Part shown: positions 31,776 to 43,260 of the stretch, one piece after another
Layout of the letters: every line of letters begins with the position of its first letter
Position numbering within the stretch: the first letter of the stretch is position 1
Source: Cornus controversa
Lineage: Eukaryota > Streptophyta > Magnoliopsida > Cornales > Cornaceae
Reading direction: 5' to 3'
Length of the DNA stretch: 64,000 bases
NCBI GenBank assembly: GCA_026545225.1
Contig: CM048853.1
Coordinates: 15,378,755 to 15,442,754 of the forward strand
Position numbers and translations under genes: made by a program
The notes under the pieces: generated by a model
What the model saw: only the letters and a program-made list of their open reading frames with translations
What the model was told of the DNA's origin: nothing
Database searches by the model: none

Positions 31776-32397
31776 CCGTTGGGCTTCCCTCCCATTTTAA
31801 AAGACCATCCAAATTCTTCTCTCCCTCCGTGCGATCCAAGCCTTCTCCAAGCACTCCCGAGCACTCGATCTACCATTCCCGATCATCCGCCGCCATCCGA
31901 CGCAATCCGAAGCCGCCGCTAGCACTTGCGCTATCTTCTCTTCGCGGCTGTGAGTGGATTTTCTTCGGTTGAGCCGTCCATCTTCTTCCTCACGAGGTAA
32001 GTGATGCATGGCTACTTTTTGTTTACTCTCTCGCCATTTTTGATAGTTTTACGGCGTAATAAACATAGTTAGATAATGTTGGGGTGGATGGTTGCGATTG
32101 CGATATCTGTAACGAGATTTTGTGGGTTTCGGGGGGGTAGAAATTCATGTAGGAGTGAGATTTGGCATTCTCTTCGTTTCAAACGCTTAGTGTACGGTGT
32201 GTAACCGCGGCACCTTCGTTTCGGTTGCATCCGTTCACATTGCCTCTTCGAGAGCGACTTTTTGTATTCTTGTCAGTACCATGGACTAGGACTTCATTTT
32301 TATTTTTATTCTTTTAGTTTATTAGTAGTTTAGCTTTCTTCTTATTCATCTTTTATTTACGTAATTTTTGGAATCAAGTGCAGACTGTTCCGAGACT

Positions 32398-33618
32398 ATG
32401 GCGAGGGTGAAGAACGTCGCCGGTGCTGTTCGCGATGTGCCCAAGCGAGCCTTCCGGTCTCGAGAGTTCCACCCGGAGTAGATTTTTGACTTAGCCGAGT
32501 TCGAGAGACGTCCAGACACTACATGGACCGTTGCCGAGCTTAGGAGGCGTCACCTCGGCCGGCTATGTGTGCCTCCCACTGACGTGGCACACGAGCGCCT
32601 AGTGCAGGTCTTTTACGATCATATAACCTATTCCTGCACTGCGCCAGATACACTCGAGACTGTCGTGGCCACTGTCACGATCACGATTACGCTGAGCCAG
32701 ATTGCTCATATGCTCGGTATCCCTCACCAGCAGCCGACAGACATGGTTGGCCAGGACGGTCAGCCACTTTACAGGGCCGCGCTCCCAGCAGACATAACGC
32801 TGTTCTCGATCTTGATGGACATGTGTGGCGGGGCGTTTACCACGCCCAGTCACAACTGCACGTCCAAATCGATGTGCCCGAGCAAATTTTGGTTCCTGGA
32901 CACCGTTCTCCTCAAGAACGCGTGTCCGCTGCAGCACGAGGTAGAGCGTAGGGGCGACCTCCTCCGTTGCCTCTATACTTTCCACACGGGCACGTGGGTT
33001 TCAATCCCGTCGCTGATCTGGGGGCAGATGTTCAAGGTCTGGGACGGCCTCGTGAACAAGAGGATGCAGAGAGCAGCGAGTTGGCGGCTTCCCTTTCCTT
33101 TCTTGATCTCCGCTTTTCTCAGCAGTGCCAGTATACCGGTCAGTCGTACTGACATTCAGTTGGCACCGCCCACCCGCTTCACATCTACTCAGTGGGAGCG
33201 GGTGAGGCGACACTTAGAGCGACAGGACCATCAGGGTGATCCACTAGACGATGTAGATATGGATGCCCCGGTGGAGACGGATGAGGGAGAGCCTGCAGGG
33301 GCTGAGTCAGAGGACGAGGAGATGGAGGAGGAGGAGATGGATGTCGCTGCAGAGCGGCATGATATCTTAGCGACGGGCTATTCCTGCCTGGCGACTGACG
33401 TAGAGCGGCTCCAGCAGGGTTTTGACGAGCACGTCCAGGTGACGCAGAGTCAGCTGGCAGGTATTCGGACGGACATTTCTTCTCTGGCACAGGGCCAGAG
33501 AGCGATCTTAGACGAGTTCCGAGCCTTCCGGCAGGACCTGCAGTTCCTGTTCGCAGGTCGAGCCTCCACCTCCACTTCTGCTCCCACCGAGCCACCACCA
33601 CCACCCGCCCTCAAGTAG
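32398..33618 (+). pseudogene. env-position ORF of Athila-type element H (one N-terminal stop)
   Basis: Starts ATG 32398 (MARVKNVAGAVRDVPKRAFR), stop TAG at 32479-32481 (codon 28), then open in the same frame to TAG 33618. The core matches the I protein: FLDTVLLKNACPLQHEVERR, LRCLYTFHTGTWVSIPSLIWGQM, LPFPFLISAFL. An acidic tract (ESEDEEMEEEEMD) and a C-terminal helix with heptad character (VERLQQGFDEHVQVTQSQLAG) follow, ending in a Ser/Thr/Pro-rich tail. No signal peptide or transmembrane helix is evident. The gene is visibly more GC-rich than the surrounding element. Function in the Athila life cycle is unknown. Confidence 0.83.
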
Positions 33619-35396
33619 CTGCATTTTATTCCTCTTTTATGCTTTACTTTCTGTATTTTTCTTTCTTTATTTTTGATAGGCCATGTTGGCCATGTTTAGT
33701 TTCTTTTTGAGTATTCCACCTACATGTACACTTTGTACTGAAACTCATTTTCATCTTTATGGAATACATTTATATTTTCTTTTATGTCATGTGTTATCTT
33801 TACTGTCTTTCTTTTTGCTTTCCGTCAATCTATCTGTTCTCTATACTTTGACTATGTATGTAGTACCACTTGTCTAATTGTTATATGCGATTCAGTTGAT
33901 GATTTCCGTTTATTACCGCCTGGTTTTAATTCCCAATACTGTTAAGATTGCTTCAACACAGTATGGCGGTAATAAAGAAAGGCAGCCCCTTTGCGTGCTA
34001 TGCGTTAGCGTGCCTGGATAGTCAATATCTTGTCGCATAGACCTCTTAGATAGTTGGGAAACACCAGTTCAGACCCTTAGATATACAGTGATATTGGCAT
34101 TGTCAGTTTGTGCATAATTATTTCATTATGTTCTATTTATCTACTTTTTGTTCCTTTTAATGTCGTGGTATCCAGTGGGTGTTCTATGCAGGTTTTCCTT
34201 ATTTACAAGATGACCGCTGCTGTGGAATACCATTTTTCTCGCATTCTGCCATCCCGGTAACTTCTTTCCTTGTTCTTCTTGTCCAAACATTGAGGACAAT
34301 GTTGCATATAAGTTTGGGGGTGCGGTATGTTATACCACTTGCATACGCATGCAATGTTCGGTCATTATTTTGAGTGTCATTGTAGAGCAGTTTTTTTTTC
34401 TTCTTGATATTTTTGGATGCTTGCCATGATGTCTTGCTTTTTAAAGGAAGTCATTCGAATAAATGTCCGAGGTAAATGCAGCAGGTAGTTAAGAACTTTA
34501 ACATTGTAAATACCCGCACTTTTGCAAGCTTTATAGTAGACTAGAACGGTCTACATTTTTGTCTAAATTCGAGCACGTACAATTCTTGCCCTAAATTTGT
34601 CCTTAACCGCACAAATTCGCACACATGCATTTTAAATTGTGGGGTATAAGTCTGAGGGAGAATTTTTGAAAATTTCTATTTTTATCTGAACAACTTAAAG
34701 AATAAGTTCTTCTGGTTGTTGTAAAAAAAAAAAAAAAAAAAGAAGAAATAAAAAGAGAAAAATATGCAATAAGCCTTCTCACTCAAATAACCGGATTTCT
34801 ATGCCTCAAAGCAGGAAATATTCGTGTAAAAGTGTGTAAGGTTGAGCAATAATAAGCGGGTGGCTTGCTTACGCTCATCGCCTTGTAAGCTCGGTCATTA
34901 AGTCCAAGGGGTGCTTCTTCACCTAATGCCCTAAAATCAATTGGTTTGGGAGTCATTGGCCCAACGCCGCTACATGGGCTTGCAAGAAAGCAAAAAGAGC
35001 TAAGCATTGCACGGTCATCCGCGCATGAGCAATCATGAATGTTTTGTGATAATGAAACAGCCGTGTTGAGCATTTTCAATGAGTTTTTCTCTTAAAAATA
35101 GATTTGTTCATTTTCTTCTCCAAATATGACAAAAGCCACACGTTAGAATGCATGTTCACTTTTCAAAGAGGATTTTGGGGTTGGAATTGTTATGTTTGTT
35201 CGGGCTGGCCATTATGTGGGGACTGTCGTTCATTTATAGCTTGTGAAAGTCCATTTTTGCTAATGACCACATAGTTCTGTAATACTTGTTGCATTTGCCA
35301 AATGTGAAATGAACGGATGATCGCCCTTTATCTAGTTGATGACTGAGCATGATTAAACTATTGTATAAGATAGTTGATTTCATTTTTGTAATATTG
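33619..35396 (+). other. Non-coding tail of element H between env-position ORF and PPT
   Basis: About 1.8 kb without a plausible gene. It contains the hairpin CATTG-AGGA-CAATG at 34288-34301 followed by the PPT copy aagtttgggggtg (34310-34322), a poly-A/purine tract (34722-34762) and the block 34785-35021 conserved with I. Confidence 0.7.
34785..35021 (+). other. Conserved non-coding block of element H (shared with I)
   Basis: Counterpart of 22588-22825. TCTATGCCTCA at 34798, TGGTTTGGGAGTCA at 34942 and GCTACATGG at 34969 keep almost the same spacing as in I (27 versus 28 bases between the last two). LTR and coding similarity outside such blocks is far lower. Confidence 0.75.
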
Positions 35397-35434
35397 TATT
35401 GCTAAGGGACTAGCAATATGTAAGTTTGGGGGTG
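35397..35434 (+). other. Hairpin and polypurine tract of element H
   Basis: Stem TATTGCTA / TAGCAATA with loop AGGGAC (35397-35418), three bases, PPT AAGTTTGGGGGTG (35422-35434), then the LTR. Identical to I. Confidence 0.88.
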
Positions 35435-36862
35435 TGATAAGTGTTCAATTCTATGCATTTGAACCCTCTTTATTGCATACGTTAGTTCTGTTTTTGCGTT
35501 TACCGAGATATGTTTACGGTATTTTTGTGTTTTTGATGTTTTGCAGGTATTGGAGTAAATGGAGCAAAGTTGGAAGCTTTCTGCAGTTAAGAGAAGAAAT
35601 CAGAAAATGTAGCCAAGGCATCTCGATCAATCGAGATGTTGATTTCGATTAATCAAAATCTCGATTGATCGAGATCTCATTTCGATTGATCGAAATCTCG
35701 ATCAATCGAGATTCAATCTCGATCAATCGAGATGCTGCAGAGCCCACTTGGCCACTTGCTCACCTGCTCTCCCACTTGCAACAAAATCCCCCTTTTTGCA
35801 CGATTTAGGGGGATTGTCTGACTTGAACAAGACTTTTGGGGGCCTTCTTGATACAAGAGATATATATAATGATATATATATATATATGGTGGGCCCAAAG
35901 GAGAAAAAGGAGCCAAAAAGCACACAAAAAGGGCCATATCACACATATCTCACACATCTCTTAAAAAGACACTAGAATATCAGAGGAGAGACCTTCGGGA
36001 GAGGAAGAGGAGAGCTGAACCAGACCAAGAAGCTTCATTCTCTTCATCAATGGAAGGGTGCAAGGCAACCATGAGCAACTAACTCTTCTACTAGGGTGTT
36101 GGTTTCAACCCCTAGCCATGTAAACTTGTTCATCTTTGTAGCTCTTGGGATTTGTAATTAAATGTTGATTATTTAGCCTAGTGATTATGTACACAAATAC
36201 ATCTCTTTTATATATTCATTTGATTTGGAATGTATTCTTGTCTTAGAGTAGATTTTGTCACTTGAATGCACAACATTTGCATATTCCACAAGAAGTGCAA
36301 ATGATGGCTAGATAATGGTGTTTAAATGAATGTGTGATGTTAGTTTGTATAGACCATGCCAAGACAAGGTAGTTTGGATGCATGTAGTGTTCACTTAGAG
36401 AGTAGAGTAAGTAGGTAGTTAGTTAGGTTGAAGAGCTATGCTTGTTGAAGATGGATTATGATAGGTTAGCACACACATTGATCTTTTGATATGTCATTGA
36501 GGTCACAAGCCTAATGACATTGTTAGGCATTTAATTAATGAATCCCATGCTTGCTACACTTATGAACATGTGAATGGTTAGTGGTGGAAACCAACCCTAG
36601 TTCTCTCTCCCAACTTTACTCTTTAATTTTATTGTCATTTCATTTATGCAATAGTTTTTAAACACAAAACCAAAAATCTGTTTTTTAGAATTAAAGTAGA
36701 ATTAATCTTCCCTTAAGACAATTGCGACTAGTCCTCGTGGGATCGATACCCTCTATATAGAACCTTATCTACAAAGATTCGTGCTCTTGCGAGTGGTTAA
36801 ATTATATTTTGATAAAAAGGGCAAAATTAAGCTTACAATATAATTTAGTTCCGACCACATCA
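35435..36862 (+). repeat. 3' LTR of H
   Basis: 1428 bp, TGATAAGTG...CCACATCA, uninterrupted, followed by TSD atatt (36863-36867). It carries one more unit in the self-complementary array than the 5' LTR (21-bp indel near 35710). Confidence 0.95.
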
Positions 36863-38403
36863 ATATTTAAAAATTCAAATAAACTTAAAAGACCAAATTA
36901 ACCCTTAATAGTTTAAACAATATCCACATTACACTAGCCTTATTCCCGATCATATCATCACTTTTTTTCCCTATCATATCTCACTTCACTCTATCTTTTT
37001 GCCTCTTCATCTCTGCGTATTATCGAAGATGATAGAAGCCAAACCCATGGCCTTCTAGCCATTCATGTCTCTCATTCTCTAACATTGAAAGACTAACTAC
37101 CGAAACCCTAAGAAGATTTATCGATCAAACCCCCTATTCTAAAGTCTCGTTCATTGTTGGTGGGTGTTTATTGTCTACATAAATAGGTATGCCTCAAAAC
37201 CCTAATCTATACATATTTTGTATTGTGATATCATTCGATGTATATAATAGGGTTTAAATATTAGTTTTGATTTCAAATTAGGGTTTGATGTTTGGGTGTT
37301 GGTACCTAATTAGATTTCAGAATTAATGGTATTCATTGTTTAGTTGGCTTGCGATTTTGTGTATAGGTATAAATATTGAATTAGTTGCACCGTTGCACCT
37401 TTTTCTTATGAGCTACAAAATTGATTTTGATTTTATAATAATTTCTTAAGAACACAATACAATTTCTTCATTTTTTTTACAGACTTAAGTTTGGTTCTTT
37501 GAAACAATAACGGGAATGAAAAAGGAAAGAAAGAAATTTCTTTATGAAAAATTTTCATTTTCTTTTCACACTTGTTTTTCCATGTTTCTTTCCATATAAA
37601 AAATATATAAAAAGTAAAAAATTGGTCTTCTTCAAAGTTACAAACAAGTTCTCTTTTCTTTCTTCAAAGTTTATTTCCCTCAGTTTTCTAACATAACAAA
37701 ACAAAAAACTCCTTGTAGTTTCTTTATATGGTGTCTAATTTTCAAATGGTGTGAAAAAGAACCTAAACTTAGGAATCCATGACGAAGTCCCAACAACCAG
37801 AATCCCTCAATCTAGACATATAATTCTTACTAAATTTACAATGTAAGAACTTGATTAATGATTATGATTGATTTATGTGCAAAATGTTATTTTTTTTATA
37901 TTCTTAATCATGTGCTTATGCGAAAACCATTATAATCTTTAAAGTTAGATTGTTTATTTCTCTGACTGAAACTCATTTATGATGGCAAACCCATGTCTCC
38001 TCAATCAAACTGGCAGTGGATGAACCTTCCCTTGCAGGCCTGCTAAATTCAATTTTTAGGTACTGGAGTCCATCATTAAGTGGAAAGAATTGTCTAGTTT
38101 AGACTATAAATTAATAACTTAATTTCATTCTCTAAATCCAAAGTTTATATATATATATATAATAGTTTATAAGAGTAATTGTGGAAAATGCAAAGCAATG
38201 AAGTATAGAGATGGATACGGTAGAACCCAATACGAAACAGTGACAGGACAAACAGGATATATTCCATCTACTTATAAATTTAAAATAATAATTGTTATGT
38301 TATATGCATATATTACTAACATACCTTGTAAAGAAATTATGACAAACATGAGTTTATAAAATATTTTAAACTTTTGATTTTTTTTTTTATTTTTCAGCTT
38401 CAA
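36863..38403 (+). other. MULE region between terminal repeat and transposase start
   Basis: Mostly AT-rich. The segment 36950-37190 has the pyrimidine-rich, ATG-poor look of a 5' leader ('aaccctaagaag', 'aaaccccctatt'). A pyrimidine tract and TTTTTCAG (38389-38396) directly before ATG 38404 look like the acceptor of a 5'-leader intron. No open frame of note; a (TA)n run lies near 38148. Confidence 0.5.
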
Positions 38404-39686
38404 ATGGCTTATGAAACCAGACATCATTTACGGTTCAAATTTAGTGCCCAGTATTATATGATTTATGATGTAGATCCAGACAGGTATAGATTCATAGATT
38501 TATTTATTAATGCATGTAATGCCATAGCCAATGATATTGATACTCAGTTTAGGATGACACCTAATGTGTATTGTCTGGTTTATGGTAGTAATGAGAGGAT
38601 GTTAATAGAGGGTGACTAAGATGCGGTGTTAATGTTCCAAATGAATGTAAAGAGTGTCGTCATAGACATCTTTCTAGAGGTTGCTCATTCTCTTTATCTT
38701 CTAATAAAGAGATTCCAACATGTGAAAAATTTGACGAGGGAAATACCCAGTCCAGAACTAAAACAGTTGACTTAAATATTAATTCTGAAAATGACATAGG
38801 TGAGAGTGATTATGAAAATGAGGGTTATTTTGAAAATGACATAGGTATGTGTGAAAATCAAGGTGAGGGTCAAGAAAATGATGAACACTTTAGTTTTTCT
38901 GACAGTGATGATTGAATCTAATGGTGAAAGTGAAAGTGATTTTAAAGTGGACTGTGCTAAGATTAGTGATGATGCATTGTCTGATTTTAATGACAATTGT
39001 GAGTTATCTGATAAGAGTGATGATGAAAGGGTGGAAAGAGGTGGGATTATGCATGGGTATATTAAGGGGAAAATTTTCAAGTATGGTGAGGGTGGTAAAA
39101 TCAGTCTTGAGAAGGACCAACTGTTTGATGATATAAAACACTTTAGGAGTGTGTTGAGGGATTATTCTATTCAAAAGGGATTTAAATTAATAAGGAAAAA
39201 AAATGAGAGGCTTAGAGTGACTACATATTGTGGCAATCATGTCTGCAATTGGAGAATCTATGTATCATTATTGCTTGATTCAATCTCTTATAAGATTAAG
39301 ATAGTTGGCCCAAAACATGATTGCATTAGAGAGTCAAGGATCAAGGATGCTACTTCAACTTGGATAGTAAGAAAGTTTAAAAACAGGATAAGAGCTTAGC
39401 CTAATTTGAGTATATCTGCTCTGCATGATGAAGTGCATGAAAATGTTGGGCTTAATGTCAAAGAATGGACATTATCTAGGGCTAGAAAAAAAGCTATTGA
39501 GGACATTGAGGGCACCCATATTGCCTCTTATGCAAAGTTGTATCAATATGCAGCTGAGGTTATCAAGACAAACCCTGGTAGTTTGGTTACCATCAAACCT
39601 TTCAGAAATGACACAAGTGACATGAATGAGAAACCCAATTTTAGGAGGATTTTCGTATCATTTGCATCTATTTACGATAGGTTCAA
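38404..39686 (+). pseudogene. MULE transposase, N-terminal part (DNA-binding region)
   Basis: Mutator-family (MURA-like) transposase. ATG 38404 opens a short frame (MAYETRHHLRFKF...) that stops at 38617-38619. After frame changes an acidic Asp/Glu/Asn-rich region follows (38770-39040). The Mutator DNA-binding domain comes next: DQLFDDIKHFRSVLRDYSIQKGF, RVTTYCGNHVCNWRIYVS and IVGPKHDC, giving the CX4C...HXC zinc arrangement typical of MULE transposases. A stop at 39397-39399 and one more frame lead to RARKKAIEDIEGTHIASYAKL and FVSFASIYDRFNE, where element E is inserted. The protein would bind the MULE ends and catalyse excision. It is disrupted by stops, frameshifts and E. Confidence 0.82.
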
Positions 39687-42600
39687 TGAAATACCCCCCA
39701 AAAAATTTCGCGCATGAGGTGGCCAGTCTCACACACAAAACTTGAGGGATACCAACAATTGATAGCAAGCAAGTATAGAATACAATGACAGAAGAAAAAG
39801 AATTATAAATGCTGAAAGGAAAGTCTAACTGAAATAAATAATCATGTTAAATAACATTGTATTATTCTGATTGATACAACTTGAAAGTCCGGTAACCAAC
39901 GGACCCCTTAACCAAACAAAAAAACATAAAAGTAAAACTTTATGAACAGATTTAAGTCCCTACACTAAAGTATGATAAGGAATGGATGATTGTCACGCTC
40001 TACGAACTCCACGCGCAAATCTCCAAGTAGAAACTGTCTGGAACCTGAAATATCAACAAAGTGGGTTAAACCCACGAGCAAATTCTCTCTACTACAACCC
40101 AATCAGAGAACCGGTAAACATACCCTCTATATGAGGACAGTAAAGACATATAGATATAATTATACCATTTAGTCATTAAATCTCCTATCTTAGAAGTAAC
40201 TAGAACTATGTTCTAAACTAACTCATCCATTATCACAATATAGATAAAACAAATTTCTAAGTTCAAACCATAGACAATCCTAACATGCCTTTATTCATAT
40301 ATTCTACAAATGCCTTACAAGGTATTAGACAAAACTATCCTGCCTCCACCAATAATCATTTTCCAAGACAACAAATTTATGTTTATATACAATTAAAGAT
40401 AACCCACCAGCTTATAAATATATATACCCAATTAACCCCGTGACCCAAGAATAGAGCCACCTCACACCCTACACTAACACATCAGTTATCTTAATGCAAG
40501 TGCAGACTAGTTTTAAGTTTACATAAGAAACAATCGTAACATGCTCGAATATATAACGAGAAACGTTCTTACTAGACATTAGGCAATCCTGACATGCTCC
40601 AAATAAAATATAAAGATTCCATATTAGGTGTTTGGCGATCCCGACACGCCTTGGCAATCCCAACATGCCAAATATAATGCATAGATACCTTATTAGGTAT
40701 TAGGCGATCCTGACACGCCTTGGCAATCCCAACATGCCAAATATAATGCATAGATACCTTACTAGGTATTAAGCGATCCTGACACGCCTTGGCAATCCTT
40801 ACATGCCAAATAAAATGTATAGATACCTTATTAGGTATGGGCGATCCTGACACGCCGGGCAATCCTTACATGCCAAAATAAAATGCATAGATACCTTATT
40901 AGGTATGGGTGATCCTGACATGCCAGGCAATCCTTACATACCAAAATAAAATGCACAGATACCTTATTAGGTATGTGCGATCCTAACACGCCGGGCAATC
41001 CTTACATGCCAAAATAAAATGCATAGATACCTTATTAGGTATAGGCGATCCTGACACGCCGGGCAATCCTTACATGCCAAAATAAAATGTATAAATGCAT
41101 TCCCAATATGAAACTTAAAATAAATAAGGTGCATTATGATTTTAATTTGCACAAACAAAGCAATTCAAATTATCTGACATGAAATTATCACCATATGATA
41201 AATCGTGCACAAGTAAACTATAATCAAGTATTTAATGGACATTTATATCCTTAAAGGAAAATACATTCAAGTAAATCAAATAACACAATTTAACCACTTT
41301 AGAAGAAAACACCTAATCCAACCCCCAATGCACTCAAATTTATGAGGGAGTCTAAACCAAACTCTTATCTAGGTTTCTGGGCCTATTCTACTTCTAATAA
41401 CCCTATTAAATATTTCTGAAATTTTCTAGAATTTTAAAAATATTTTCAACAAATAAGAGAAGGTGAAAACCCAACTTTTAGACACTTTAAAAATTAATTG
41501 AACACCAAGGGAAGCTCATTTCGAAATGAAAATTTAAACCCAAGTTTATCTAACCTCCATAAAGTTACAGCAAAAATTTAGAAATTTTTAGAATTATAAA
41601 AGTATTTTCTAAAATTACAGAAAGTGAAAAACCCAACTTTTGGACACTTTAAAAACCAATTGAACAACAAGGAAAGATTATTTTGAGTTAAAAATTTAAA
41701 CCCAAGTGTATTTAGCCTCCAGAAAGTACAGTTAAAATTTGGTAATTTTTGGAAATTTCAAAGTATTTTCTAAAATTAAAGAAGTTGAAAAACCCAATTT
41801 TTAGACACTTTAAAAATTAATTTAAAGGCAATGGTAAATCATTTCGACATGAAATTTAAACTCCAAGCTCCTTAAGCTCCCAGGAAGTTGACATAAAATT
41901 TTGGGAATTTTTAGAATTATAAAAGTATTTTTAAAAAATGATTTTCCGAATTTTCAAGTTTTTCCAAAAATTTCAAAAATTGAAAACAAATACTAAAATA
42001 ATTTGAAATGGGTCCATATCAGACCCAGAGGTGGGTCCCCGCGAGTGGGACCCAAAAATACTTTTCTGACCACCGACCGGAGACGGAGCCGGCAGCACGT
42101 GCTCCCACTCACCGGCGATGCGAGTGGGGGTTTCTTTCTTTCTTTCTTTCTTCTTCCTCACCTGAAGCTCTCACGCTCAACAATGGAGGCCGAAATTTCC
42201 GACCATTTTTCGGTCACTTCTGGGCACCGAATCGCACTTACGAATATACCATCGAACTCGTATCGATCTAAGCTACGCATTGGTACCAAAATCACCCCCT
42301 CTTGTGGACTAAATCAAAAACGCCCAATTTCAAGTTTCGAAAATCTAAAATTTCAAACTCAATTTCCCATCAATCTACCCAACGGTTCACAACCAAACTT
42401 TCAAGGATTGTTCTAGGAAGTAATATCTACCTTTTAATCAGAACAAAAATGTTCAAAAATGATGACTACAGTAAACCCAATTTCATGTTAATATATATAT
42501 ATATATACCCGCCTATACAGTCATATGTACATGTATAAACATATGCAAAAATACCCTAAAACAGTACCAAAACTCCAAAATCTTCATGTTTAATTCACAT

Positions 42601-43247
42601 AAATATTCTTAGCATGCAAAATCATTTAGTTTCATAATTAATTGCATACCAATTTCTAGCAACATGTCTATACAATTAATATATATATTATACATATATT
42701 CCAGCAACATGTATGTACAAAAAATATATATGTATACAGATTCAAAGGAAAAAAGAAGAGTTCGAACTTGCCTTGTGATGTTGAGCAAAAATCACTTTTT
42801 TTCTCTTTTCCCGGCGTCTACCATTTTCTCCCTATCTGTGCGTACGAATCCTTTGTACGTAGAAACTACTCAACCCTAATTCCTTTTCTCTTATTTAATA
42901 TTTCTAAATAATTAAACTAATAAATATAAAATATTTAGCCCAACTATATATATATATACATATATATAGCCCAGCCCAGCAGCCTAGCCCAACCTAATAA
43001 TAATAATAATAATAAAACAAAAAAAATAAAGAAAATGCAGCCCAAACCAACATATTTTATTTAACAGAAAAAAAAAACTATATTTAACACAATTAAACTC
43101 AATCAACACTTAGCAACAATTCAAACATCCACATTAAACATATAAAAACAGGCATTGAAAAAATTAATTAAAGCATTTAAATAATTAAAAACTCCATCAA
43201 ATAAATAAAAACCCAATTTAGATATCCTCAAATTACGAGGTATTACA
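39687..43247 (-). repeat. 3' LTR of E (3561 bp)
   Basis: In window orientation it begins TGAAATACCCCCC and ends GGTATTACA. It holds a minisatellite of about eight 68-bp units (40573-41108), the roughly 160-bp tandem array (about 41400-41960) and a GC-rich island (42030-42130). It includes about 578 bp (39979-40556) that are missing from the other LTR. Confidence 0.93.
40573..41108 (-). repeat. Minisatellite, eight 68-bp units, in the 3' LTR of E
   Basis: Each unit reads, in window orientation, 'gcgatcctgacacgcc(g/tt)ggcaatcc(t/c)(t/a)acatgcc' followed by 'aaa(a)taaaatgcatagatacc' and 'ttattaggta'. The same eight-unit order occurs at 44433-44960 in the other LTR. A has three units and F about two degenerate ones. 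Confidence 0.9.
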
Positions 43248-43260
43248 TTCTTCCCCCCTA
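43248..43260 (-). other. Polypurine tract of element E
   Basis: ttcttccccccta in window orientation, i.e. taggggggaagaa directly before TGTAATACC on the reverse strand; same as in element A. Confidence 0.88.

Larger units (their letters stand above)
31228..32397 (+). other. pol-env spacer of element H
   Basis: Non-coding. It holds the self-complementary array (31397-31735), a G-box CACGTG (31751-31756), TATTTAAA (31768-31775), a pyrimidine-rich segment without any ATG (31776-31996), a strong donor GAG/GTAAGT at 31996/31997 and an acceptor GTGCAG ending at 32383, 14 bases before the env-position ATG. Together these look like a promoter, 5' leader and leader intron. Confidence 0.65.
13150..36862 (+). 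mobile_element. Athila-type Ty3/gypsy element H with nested element I; TSD atatt
   Basis: Flanked by atatt at 13145-13149 and 36863-36867. 5' LTR 13150-14130 plus 24883-25308, 3' LTR 35435-36862. Internal order: tRNA-Asp primer site, gag, protease, RT, RNase H, integrase, spacer with self-complementary array, env-position ORF, long non-coding tail, PPT. Own length is about 12.96 kb after removing I and one copy of its TSD. By eye the two LTRs differ at only six positions plus one 21-bp indel over about 1407 aligned bases. Despite that, the polyprotein carries three stops and a frameshift. Confidence 0.93.

Noticed and set aside
40572-41158. Reverse-strand frames of 60-96 codons with repeated protein sequence (also 44429-45015)
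   Set aside because: Translation of the 68-bp minisatellite; unit length is not a multiple of three, the frames only persist by chance.
42003-42538. 137-codon and 78-codon frames in the E LTR, repeated at 45861-46190
   Set aside because: Present in both LTRs with different truncation, span the GC-rich island, no domain.
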